Of a stretch of DNA of 60,804 nucleotides, positions 1 to 6,125 are shown piece after piece. Source of the stretch: a virus; IMG/VR virus record IMGVR_UViG_3300048592_000232, positions 1 through 60,804 of that record. One strand, written 5' to 3'. A model generated the notes under the pieces. The model did not search any database. It was not told where the DNA came from and worked only from the letters and a program-made list of their open reading frames with translations. The position numbers and the translations under genes are program-made. Position 1 is the first letter of the stretch. Every line of letters begins with the position of its first letter.

Positions 1-127
1 AGAGGAATGTCCATTGTGGGTTATCCCACGCCTGCTGTAACACGGCATCGATCCAGGCGGTAGGCACCCACTTACCGAACAAATCCGCCATGCTGCACAC
101 GAACACGTTGCGCTTGGCCATGCGCAA
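1..127. repeat. Terminal redundancy (same as 60678-60804)
   Basis: The first 127 bases are identical to bases 60678-60804. The DUF5131 gene on the minus strand reads in frame from one copy into the other, so the two ends are one locus. An exact 127-bp overlap is the usual signature of a circular contig from a k=127 de Bruijn assembly. A genuine short terminal repeat is possible but less likely. The real circle is about 60,677 bp. Confidence 0.93.
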
Positions 128-853
128 CACAGGGTCATCGATTGCCGACAAGTTGGGCGTCCTTGTGTTGGCCGGCGCGCTGAGTCGGTCGGGCAAGAAA
201 GACGGTGCGAACTTCTGAGGATAAAACCGATTTGCGATGTCCCTGGCGTAGCAGTATGGGCAATCGTGCAGGCAACCCGTTACCGGATTCCATGACCATG
301 CAGCCCACTCGATGTTGTCGTTGGTTTCGTTGAACGTGGACTTGCCGCCGTGCTGCATGAACAGCCAGTCACTGCGCTGCGCGTCGTTGGCGTCGTTCCA
401 CTCTTGCACGGAGATGGTAGCCGTCGCAGGCTTTTCGAGCTGCTCCTGTTCCGGTTCTTGCTTTCGGTACTCGTTGACAACCGCTTGCACGTGCGCCGCA
501 GTAACCTTGCCGTTTGTGGCTGTCTCGACTGCACGTTGCCACACTTCCCGCTGCTGTTCGGGTTCAAGGACGGTCAACGGGCGCGCTTGGCTTTCGGTGA
601 CTGGGATTTGTGTCCAATTGGACACATTCTCGACAACCTGCGCAGCGTCAATCAACCGGTATGCATGGCGGCGTTCCATGCTCCACCGCTCACGGCAATA
701 GTCCTCAAAGGTGCCGTGCGATGTGCGATACAGGCGGCTGTCTCGAATCTCCAACAATGCATTGCCGACATGCACGAAGGTTTGCATACCGGCGTCAATC
801 ACCGATTCCAGCACTTCCAGCCGTTGCACTTCTGTTGTTGTTAATGCATCCAT
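1..853 (-). CDS. DUF5131 (phage Gp37/Gp68) family protein, N-terminal part
   Basis: This part begins with ATG at 853, 4 nt after the primase stop, and runs off the window start. It continues in frame at 60804, giving about 409 residues in all. The N-terminal 110 or so residues form an all-helical domain (LESVIDAG near the start, then GTFEDYCRERW) of the kind found in front of phage DNA-binding proteins. Next comes the Cys cluster GCLHDCPYCYARDIA, which in this family resembles a radical-SAM-type three-Cys motif. The remaining motifs (CSMADLF, FLTKFP, WIGTTVD, CEPMMERL) are in the other piece. The enzymatic role of the family is not established. It is co-directional with primase and followed by a TcmP-like gene, the usual partner of three-Cys-motif proteins. 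Confidence 0.85.
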   Translation of the reverse strand, partial: MDALTTTEVQRLEVLESVIDAGMQTFVHVGNALLEIRDSRLYRTSHGTFEDYCRERWSMERRHAYRLIDAAQVVENVSNWTQIPVTESQARPLTVLEPEQQREVWQRAVETATNGKVTAAHVQAVVNEYRKQEPEQEQLEKPATATISVQEWNDANDAQRSDWLFMQHGGKSTFNETNDNIEWAAWSWNPVTGCLHDCPYCYARDIANRFYPQKFAPSFLPDRLSAPANTRTPNLSAIDDPVLRMAKRNVFVCSMADLFGKWVPTAWIDAVLQQAWDNPQWTFL

Positions 854-857
854 TCCC

Positions 858-2117
858 CTACCCCCTCACTTTCGTTGTGTACTCGTTCAAAATCTTCAAC
901 GTCTTCGGCGACAGTTCCATCTCGCCCGCCGCGTCGAAGTAGTCACACAGAATCCCACGCACCATCTCCGTATCGCCGCCTGTCAGGTACTTGAAGCGCA
1001 GGTAGGCGATCACAAACTGCAAGTGGCCGAGCTGCAACAGGTCGTTGGCGTCCTTGCCTTCCAGCGACTGGGTCGCAGCGACCAGCCCGGACGCACCCGC
1101 CGCAATGTCTGCGCGCACCCTGGCCGCCCGATCCGGCTCATCCATCCAGACAAGCACCTTGCCGTAACGGTGCAAGAACGCCAACATCCCCGGCGTGAAC
1201 TTGGTGTCCTGGCTGCCGATGCTCATCACGTCCACGTTGGCGGTGTGCGCTTCCTGCCAGATGGACATCGCATTCAGTTCGCCCTCGCAGACAATCACCG
1301 TGCGCAGCCGTTCGGTGGGACGCTCCCCCGGCAGCAGCTTCACCAGGTGAAAGCCCGGCAAGCCAGCGCCGCCCCACAGCAGCCCGACAAACTCGCCGCG
1401 CCCGCTCTGCTTGTAACTCTTGCCGAGGGGGTTAGTCTGCTTCTCGATGAAGCGGTAGCGAACGCCCTTCAGGACATTGCCCGACCACCACGGCATGACA
1501 ATCGCCGGCGCTTTCTGCTTGCCCTCCGTCCCCGGCACCGGCACGGCTGGATCAAAGCCCAGCCCGAAGCGCTCCCACGTGGCGCGCTTGAAGCCGCGGC
1601 CTTCCAGGTACGCCACACCCGGCGCACCGTCCAACCCCGCTAAAATCGCCTGAGAGCGTTTCAGTTTGTCGGTGTAATATTCCGGGTCGAATTTTTTGGT
1701 TTCGCTCAATTTCGTGGCCTCTACGCCCGATGGCGGGGCTATTGCGCTAACGGCGCGGGTGATATTTTTCGGCGCCGTTGATTTTCCGGCAAACGTGCGC
1801 CCTGTCAGCGTTCTTACCGCGTCCGAGACGGACACCTTGTCGTAGTAGGTGATGAAATCTATCGGGTCCTTCCAGCCCTTCTCTTCCAGCGGGTAGCAAA
1901 TCCGGCAGAACCAGCCGTTCTTTTCCACCGAAACGTGTAGCCGATCCTCGCCTCCGCAGTACAAACAAGGACCGCTAAACTCCGAGCGCCCCGCTTCCGG
2001 CGTCAACTGCGCCCCATGCGCAATCGCCAGATCGAGGATCGGCTTCCGCTTGGCCTCTGCCAGCAAATCCCCGTTACTGTCCCCGTGACTGAATTTCCGT
2101 CCCACCGTTGCGTACAT
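858..2117 (-). CDS. DNA primase, CHC2 zinc finger plus TOPRIM
   Basis: A 419-residue primase that should synthesise RNA primers for phage replication. A CHC2-like zinc finger is visible with C51/C54 and C71/C74 (PCLYCGGEDR, then WFCRIC). A TOPRIM domain follows at about residues 275-340, with the acidic motif VIVCEGELNAM and the later acidic segments VWMDEPD and EGKDANDLL. The start at 2117 follows a GGGAGAG ribosome site. The gene is first in the leftward transcript from the operator-controlled promoter at 2139-2167 and ends 4 nt before the DUF5131 gene. No helicase domain is fused; the separate helicase genes lie at 6.1-10.2 kb. Confidence 0.88.
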   Translation of the reverse strand: MYATVGRKFSHGDSNGDLLAEAKRKPILDLAIAHGAQLTPEAGRSEFSGPCLYCGGEDRLHVSVEKNGWFCRICYPLEEKGWKDPIDFITYYDKVSVSDAVRTLTGRTFAGKSTAPKNITRAVSAIAPPSGVEATKLSETKKFDPEYYTDKLKRSQAILAGLDGAPGVAYLEGRGFKRATWERFGLGFDPAVPVPGTEGKQKAPAIVMPWWSGNVLKGVRYRFIEKQTNPLGKSYKQSGRGEFVGLLWGGAGLPGFHLVKLLPGERPTERLRTVIVCEGELNAMSIWQEAHTANVDVMSIGSQDTKFTPGMLAFLHRYGKVLVWMDEPDRAARVRADIAAGASGLVAATQSLEGKDANDLLQLGHLQFVIAYLRFKYLTGGDTEMVRGILCDYFDAAGEMELSPKTLKILNEYTTKVRG

Positions 2118-2138
2118 GACTCTCTCCCTTCCAGAAAA

Positions 2139-2192
2139 AGAATATCACCCAGGCTGATAAATGTCAAGCATAAAGTATCGGCCTGTTTGATA
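2139..2192 (-). promoter_or_regulatory. Leftward primase promoter with two 17-bp operators
   Basis: On the minus strand, TTGACA (2162-2167) lies 17 nt from TATTCT (2139-2144). The operator TATCACCCAGGCTGATA (2143-2159) fills the spacer and takes in the first two bases of the -10. A second site, TATCGGCCTGTTTGATA (2176-2192), is centred 33 bp upstream. Both match the TATCA-7 nt-TGATA pattern repeated elsewhere in the genome, so repressor binding would exclude RNA polymerase. Confidence 0.8.
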
Positions 2193-2268
2193 TTTATGTC
2201 ATGCTGGAACTGGACATTTTATGTCGAGTGGTGATCGGCGGCGCGGGGAGTATTTTTGGGTTGCTTTT

Positions 2269-2396
2269 CAGACGGGAAGGATGAAACGGGGGTTCTGAGT
2301 CTCTCTATCCCCCTAGTGTATATATATCTTTAGATATATATATACACGTAGGGGATATAGAGAGACTTGAAACCGCTGATTTCCCTTCCCGGTCTG
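2269..2396. repeat. Giant imperfect palindrome 1 with AT-rich core
   Basis: The left arm, starting CAGACGGGAAGG, pairs with a right arm ending CTTCCCGGTCTG. Inside them AGTCTCTCTAT pairs with ATATAGAGAGACT, and the core CCCCCTAGTGTATATATAT faces ATATATATACACGTAGGGG. Weaker symmetry extends to about 2252-2413. The core recurs at 24601-24647 inside a second palindrome with different outer arms. It could form a cruciform or a long RNA hairpin; an origin, partition or transcription-barrier role is inference. Confidence 0.75.
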
Positions 2397-2460
2397 AAGC
2401 TCAAAAACAGGGGTTTACATCTTCAAATCACGCTTTTCCTGGCAGGCAATTTTGTTTGTG

Positions 2461-2640
2461 GAGAGTTTGAGAGTAGTTTGTGAGCAAATCGTGGACAATT
2501 AGTGGAGGCTTTGAGAACCTTACAAAAACCGCCGTTTTACTCTGGATAGATTTCCATAAAATTGAGTTAGCGGGCAATTAGTGGACAATTAGTGGAGGCT
2601 TGACGGTAAATTTGCGGTATGTTCACGGTATGTTTGTGAC
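2461..2640. repeat. AATTAGT iteron-like module, copy 1
   Basis: GTGGACAATTAGTGGAGGCT occurs at 2491-2510 and again at 2581-2600, the second time directly after another CAATTAGT. Between them is a stretch (about 2511-2590) that is roughly 80% identical to 24301-24380. Downstream are further short direct repeats (GGTATGTT, 2616-2634). Nothing here is coding. Together with palindrome 1 the module fills the 606-bp gap between primase and the RHH gene. It is a candidate origin or centromere-like site; no initiator is identified. Confidence 0.6.
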
Positions 2641-2643
2641 GCC

Positions 2644-2692
2644 TTGACGGTACGGCGTATATGCGCTATGCTGGTATGCGTAAGAGCCGATA
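2644..2692 (+). promoter_or_regulatory. Leader-class promoter of the RHH gene
   Basis: TTGACG (2644-2649), 17 nt, TATGCT (2667-2672), then 7 nt to GTAAGAGCCGATAA at 2680. The sequence at the expected transcript start is a variant of the GTAAGAGCGA leader shared with the promoters at 16074, 24917 and 49594. No operator lies between the -35 and -10. Confidence 0.6.
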
Positions 2693-2723
2693 AATCCATG
2701 TTTTGCTGATAGGGGAGATTGCA

Positions 2724-3032
2724 ATGTCTAAGAGGAATTTTGTTGCAGCCTGTGAGGCACACCAGCGTGTCGCCGAGATGCTGAAGGCCATTCAGGAACG
2801 CCGTGCATCCACCGCTTCGGTGGTGATGCGGATGCTTATCTATGAAGCTGCTGAGCGGACAAACGATAAGCGGATGCGCTTTGACAGGGCGTACACCGGC
2901 GGGGTAAGCATCCATGTTGACCTGTCGCGTGAAGAACGTGACAGGTTCCGTGAGATTCAGAAGCGGTGGGGGCTGTCGGCCAGCGACACGCTGCGCCATC
3001 TCATCGTAGAGGAATACGAGCGGATGGCGTAG
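2724..3032 (+). CDS. Ribbon-helix-helix DNA-binding protein
   Basis: A 102-residue protein. Its C-terminal half fits an Arc/CopG ribbon-helix-helix: strand VSIHVDLS, helix REERDRFREIQKRWG, turn, then helix SASDTLRHLIVEEYERM. The N-terminal half (MLKAIQERRASTASVVMRML) may be a second, degenerate copy. ATG 2724 is preferred over upstream in-frame starts because AGGGGAG lies 7 nt before it. The gene is next to the iteron-like module and is convergent with the integrase (4-nt gap). It could be a partition or copy-control protein or a transcription regulator. Confidence 0.72.
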   Translation: MSKRNFVAACEAHQRVAEMLKAIQERRASTASVVMRMLIYEAAERTNDKRMRFDRAYTGGVSIHVDLSREERDRFREIQKRWGLSASDTLRHLIVEEYERMA

Positions 3033-3036
3033 CGTG

Positions 3037-4494
3037 TTAGCGCGTCACGATCTGGGTGACGTTCCCGCCTTCGACCCAGATCGTGGCATGGCGCTTGAGG
3101 AATGCGTTGACCTTGACGATGTCGTAGTCGTCGCCGGTCAGCATGTCAACCGTGACGGCGACGAACTCTTGCAGCCGCTCAACCCGGTTGGCAACGTCGG
3201 CGTGTGTTGCCTGGTTGCGCCGGGCGATCAGTTGCAACTCTGCGTTGCGTTGCTGATTGCGGATGCGCGTCATGTGCGCTTGAAATTCTTCCAGGTCGAG
3301 AATGCCGTCAGTGTAGGCGCGTGTGAGCCGGTCTCGCTGCTGGGTCAAATCCTGCAAGGCAGTTTCAAGCTCTGCGATCTCTTTTTCGATTGGCGCCGTG
3401 TCTTGACGCAGCGACTCAATCATTGAGTCGTAGGTTTCCCGCCTTCTGATCTCGCCGATGTAGAGCAGAAGTGCAAAGGTAACGGCGCTTTCCCCGATCA
3501 GCGTCTTCGTGCACCTCTCCGCTTGGTTGCGCCGGTTGCTGCACACGTAGATGCGATCCGTGCGTCCGTAGCCTGCATTGTGAATGTGTTTGCGACCGTT
3601 CGACGCCAGCCGGCCTCCGCACTGCTGGCAGCGCAGGATGCCGCTGTACAACGCTGGCGACGAAACCGAACGCCTAGCCTCACTGCGTCGCGCTCGTTCG
3701 CTCTCGACTTCCTGCGCGGTGTCTTCGCTGACGATGGCTTCCCAGACGCCGCGGTTGCGCATGGGATCGTGCTTCTTGCTTTTCAGCCGGTACTGCGCAT
3801 AGCCCGCATATGTCCAAATCGTGTTGATGACATGTTCTGCCGTGCTGATCCCGATGCCTAGTTCCGTGGCGATCTTGCGCAGAGATAGCCCCTCGTACAG
3901 GTACAACTCGACGATGCGCTTGACCGTCTGCGCCTCTTGCGCATGGATCACATAATCGCCGTCGCCCTTTTTGCGGTAGCCAAACGGTGGGCGACCCGGC
4001 ATTTTGCCTGCCTTGATTCTGGCTTCCATACCAAAGGCGTGGCGCTTGCGCAGGTTGATCAGCTCCATCTGCAAGAAAAGACCTTCAATGCCGTAGGTGA
4101 TTTGCCCGCCAATCGACATGGCTTGTTCGTTGGCGTCAAGGGACTGCGGCGGCGAAGAACGCAAGTAGATGGCGCACCCGTTGGCGTGGCAGATGTCGAT
4201 TACCTGGCTGGCGAGCGCCGTCCTCCTGCCGAGCCGAGACAGGTCACGGGCGATCAGGATGTCAGCCGCGCCAGCCTTGACCATCTCACGCAGTTGGCGG
4301 TAGGCGAGAATGTTCGTTTCGGCGTCTACGAACTCCGTGTACTCTCTTGATTGTCCCGGCACATCCAGCACGGCAACAATCTCCGCGCCGATTTTGCGCG
4401 CGGCGGCTTCGTTCTCGCGGCGCTGTTCGTCGGGTGACTCCTTCTCCGCTTGTGGTCTGCTGGACACTGCAATCCAGGAAATTGCACGGCGCAT
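3037..4494 (-). CDS. int: Large serine recombinase (integrase)
   Basis: 485 residues, typical of large serine phage integrases that insert the genome at attB and, with a directionality factor, excise it. The resolvase catalytic domain starts IAVSSRP, with the nucleophile at Ser11 or Ser12, and has the arginine motif DLSRLGRR. The recombinase domain follows (GYRKKGDGDYVIHAQEAQTV), then a zinc ribbon (CQQCGGRL and VCSNRRNQAERC) and a coiled coil near residues 370-430 that usually controls synapsis. The gene lies between the RHH gene and the repressor and is separated from the repressor by a terminator. attP is normally close to the gene, but its core cannot be defined from one sequence. No directionality factor was recognised. 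Confidence 0.93.
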   Translation of the reverse strand: MRRAISWIAVSSRPQAEKESPDEQRRENEAAARKIGAEIVAVLDVPGQSREYTEFVDAETNILAYRQLREMVKAGAADILIARDLSRLGRRTALASQVIDICHANGCAIYLRSSPPQSLDANEQAMSIGGQITYGIEGLFLQMELINLRKRHAFGMEARIKAGKMPGRPPFGYRKKGDGDYVIHAQEAQTVKRIVELYLYEGLSLRKIATELGIGISTAEHVINTIWTYAGYAQYRLKSKKHDPMRNRGVWEAIVSEDTAQEVESERARRSEARRSVSSPALYSGILRCQQCGGRLASNGRKHIHNAGYGRTDRIYVCSNRRNQAERCTKTLIGESAVTFALLLYIGEIRRRETYDSMIESLRQDTAPIEKEIAELETALQDLTQQRDRLTRAYTDGILDLEEFQAHMTRIRNQQRNAELQLIARRNQATHADVANRVERLQEFVAVTVDMLTGDDYDIVKVNAFLKRHATIWVEGGNVTQIVTR

Positions 4495-4510
4495 GGTGTT
4501 CTCTCTCCAA

Positions 4511-4540
4511 ACAAAAAAGCGGCGACCTTTCAGCCGCCAC
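4511..4540 (-). terminator. Rho-independent terminator after the repressor
   Basis: On the minus strand a GCGGC stem pairs with GCCGC across a 9-nt loop and is followed directly by six T residues. It lies between the repressor stop (4564) and the integrase start (4494) and should uncouple lysogenic repressor transcription from integrase. Confidence 0.65.
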
Positions 4541-4563
4541 TTACATGATTTTGGTTCGTGTGT

Positions 4564-4983
4564 TCAGGCCAGCGTGAATGTTCTGAGAAACGAGATAAGC
4601 GTTTTGCGTCTGTCGGATGGCGTTGATTGCACCAGTGCGCACAGTTCCTCGATTTCCGCCGCCGACTCTGGGCTATCCAAGTGTACGATCAGGACATCTT
4701 CGTCCCGCCTTGCGGGTAGCATCGGGTCTTCAGTCAACAGAACGAGAAAATCAGTCGTGGTTTTCAGCACGATGGCGAGTGCCTTGAGAAGCTGCCCGCT
4801 TGGATAGGTGTCCCCTCGTTCCAGTTCTGAGATGTAGGATTGCCCAACCTTTACGCCTCCTTCCAGGTCAAGCATTGAGGTCAGTTGTTCTTGCGTCATG
4901 CCCATATTGCGACGCAAGAAAAGAATCCGTTTACCGGGGGTGTCCAGTAACGTGTTTTCGTGTCGGTCTTTGCCCTTTCGCAC
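4564..4983 (-). CDS. XRE-family phage repressor
   Basis: About 139 residues. An N-terminal helix-turn-helix is visible: ILFLRRNMGMTQEQLTSML, then VGQSYISELERGDTYPSGQL, the canonical XRE scaffold with SYISELERG as recognition helix. The C-terminal half lacks a LexA-type Ser-Lys protease, so induction is not obviously by RecA self-cleavage. GTG 4983 was chosen because AAAGGAGG lies 4 nt upstream. A longer form from ATG 5010 would be nearly leaderless from the -10 at 5016-5021. It is divergent from the rightward early operon across two operators, the layout of an immunity switch. It is the best candidate to bind the dispersed 17-bp sites. Confidence 0.8.
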   Translation of the reverse strand: MRKGKDRHENTLLDTPGKRILFLRRNMGMTQEQLTSMLDLEGGVKVGQSYISELERGDTYPSGQLLKALAIVLKTTTDFLVLLTEDPMLPARRDEDVLIVHLDSPESAAEIEELCALVQSTPSDRRKTLISFLRTFTLA

Positions 4984-5015
4984 CTTGCCTCCTTTGCGCT
5001 GATACTCCATTATCC

Positions 5016-5118
5016 ATCATACCACGCCGATTTTGTTCGTATCGCCAACGCTGATAAATCTCGGAAAAATGATTGACATTTTGCTTGCTTGCTGGTAGGA
5101 TCATCACCAGCAACGATA
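5016..5118. promoter_or_regulatory. Immunity switch: divergent promoters and two operators
   Basis: Rightward promoter: TTGACA 5073-5078, 17 nt, TAGGAT 5096-5101. Leftward repressor promoter: extended -10 TGGTATGAT (TATGAT at 5016-5021) without a good -35. Operators: TATCGCCAACGCTGATA (5040-5056) between the two promoters, and the weaker CATCACCAGCAACGATA (5102-5118) just downstream of the rightward -10. The arrangement resembles a PRM/PR region. Confidence 0.72.
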
Positions 5119-5142
5119 AATTCATTCGGGAGAGGATAGATA

Positions 5143-5361
5143 ATGGCAAGACCACAGATACGCAACGAATTTGCGGCGGAAGTGCGCAAAGGCATTTACA
5201 TCATGCCGGAAACGCGCGACCGCCTGAACGATGTCAAGAAGCGTTTGGCGCAGAGCGCAGGCGCTGCACTGTCGCAGGACGACGTAATTGAACTGGGTCT
5301 GGCGCTGATCGACCACGTTGGCACCGACAGCGCCGTTTTGCTGTTGGAAGGGAGAAAGTAG
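5143..5361 (+). CDS. Small ribbon-helix-helix regulator, Cro position
   Basis: 72 residues, the first gene of the rightward early operon and opposite the repressor. The segment RKGIYIMPETRDRLNDVKKR followed by LSQDDVIELGLALID has the strand-helix-helix pattern of RHH proteins. It occupies the position of lambda Cro and could act as the lytic counter-regulator; this role is inferred from position only. ATG 5143 follows GGGAGAGGATAGATA. The next gene starts 2 nt after its stop. Confidence 0.6.
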   Translation: MARPQIRNEFAAEVRKGIYIMPETRDRLNDVKKRLAQSAGAALSQDDVIELGLALIDHVGTDSAVLLLEGRK

Positions 5362-5362
5362 C

Positions 5363-5509
5363 ATGGAGATCGTCATCAAGCACCCATTGGCGCCGCCTAT
5401 CGTTGTCCGGTTTACCGCTCGACCAGAACGTCTTGCCTCAAATCTCATTACCGACGCCTTAAAGACTGCTGAAGCTGCAAGAATATCACCTAAACCGATA
5501 ATATCATGA
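5363..5509 (+). CDS. Hypothetical protein, 48 residues
   Basis: Starts at ATG 5363 with GGAAGGGAG upstream and overlaps the next start by 4 nt (ATGA). The product begins MEIVIKHPLAPPIVVRF and is not recognised. Its 3' end contains the operator at 5484-5500. Translational coupling in the early operon is likely. Confidence 0.55.
   Translation: MEIVIKHPLAPPIVVRFTARPERLASNLITDALKTAEAARISPKPIIS
5484..5500. promoter_or_regulatory. Intra-operon operator
   Basis: TATCACCTAAACCGATA matches the 17-bp operator with one mismatch in the right half. It lies 6 nt upstream of ATG 5506 with no convincing promoter. It could act as a stoperator-like roadblock on read-through in a lysogen. Confidence 0.6.
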
Positions 5510-5769
5510 CAGAACTGATAGCCTTCGTCGCGGGTATCATCTGGGGTGTTATCTGGGTGTCATTTTTGTACGGCACCAAACGCGGTCGGTGGGTGCGCAT
5601 GTATCGCACCTGGATCACGGTCGTTGTCGGTGTGGGTGTCACCCTGCTGATCCAGGGCGTCGTCTTCGGCGTGGACGTGGCCGTCAGCGCGCTGATCGTC
5701 TTTGCCGGGTCAGGCACGCCGATCATCCTGGCAAGCCTGTACGACGAATACAAGCGAGACACCGAATAA
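5506..5769 (+). CDS. Small membrane protein, two TM segments
   Basis: 87 residues with two hydrophobic helices (about residues 3-21, and 36-75 containing VVVGVGVTLLIQGVVFGV) separated by a basic loop (GTKRGRWVRMYR), suggesting an inner-membrane hairpin. It overlaps the previous gene by 4 nt and its stop overlaps the next start (TAATG). Function unknown; early expression could suit superinfection exclusion, but nothing in the sequence shows this. Confidence 0.65.
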   Translation: MTELIAFVAGIIWGVIWVSFLYGTKRGRWVRMYRTWITVVVGVGVTLLIQGVVFGVDVAVSALIVFAGSGTPIILASLYDEYKRDTE

Positions 5770-6047
5770 TGGCGACGCCGACACGCCTTGCCAACAAAAC
5801 GATAGCCTCACTGGAGGCAGCGTTTGCACGGCTGGACAAGGCGAGTGCGGACATGTCCGTCCTGAATGAGTACCTGGAAACGGAAATGTCCGAGGCAAGG
5901 TTAAACATGGATCGGCGCCGACAGGCACGCGCCGGCGAGGCCGCGGCAGCGGTTGCACGTATCACGACAAACCTCTGGGTCATCGAGCGAATCCTCAATG
6001 ATGCCCGCTTGGGCAGATTCGACGACTTGCGCTACCCTGAGCAATAA
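5769..6047 (+). CDS. Hypothetical helical protein, 92 residues
   Basis: Starts at ATG 5769, overlapping the previous stop. The product is almost entirely helical and charged (LEAAFARLDKASADMSVLNE, then LETEMSEARLNMDRRRQAR), consistent with a short coiled coil. Last gene before the helicase promoter. Not recognised. Confidence 0.6.
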   Translation: MATPTRLANKTIASLEAAFARLDKASADMSVLNEYLETEMSEARLNMDRRRQARAGEAAAAVARITTNLWVIERILNDARLGRFDDLRYPEQ

Positions 6048-6048
6048 T

Positions 6049-6102
6049 TATCACTCTCAGCAATAATAAATGCTTGACATTTACCAGCACAAGTGATAAT
6101 CT
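6049..6102 (+). promoter_or_regulatory. Helicase promoter with two operators
   Basis: TTGACA 6074-6079, 17 nt, TAATCT 6097-6102. The operator TACCAGCACAAGTGATA (6082-6098) lies in the spacer and overlaps the first two -10 bases, the same register as at 2143, 10295, 56413 and 58596. A weaker site, TATCACTCTCAGCAATA, is at 6049-6065. Confidence 0.8.
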
Positions 6103-6125
6103 GTTCTCTGCAAGGAGACAGAGAA

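Noticed and set aside
711-1643. 310-codon plus-strand ORF
   Set aside because: Exact shadow of the primase gene; Arg/His-rich, no ribosome site, opposite to a well-supported protein.
4495-4563. attP core for the serine integrase
   Set aside because: The position is plausible, but no core can be recognised without the bacterial site; the stretch is explained by the terminator.
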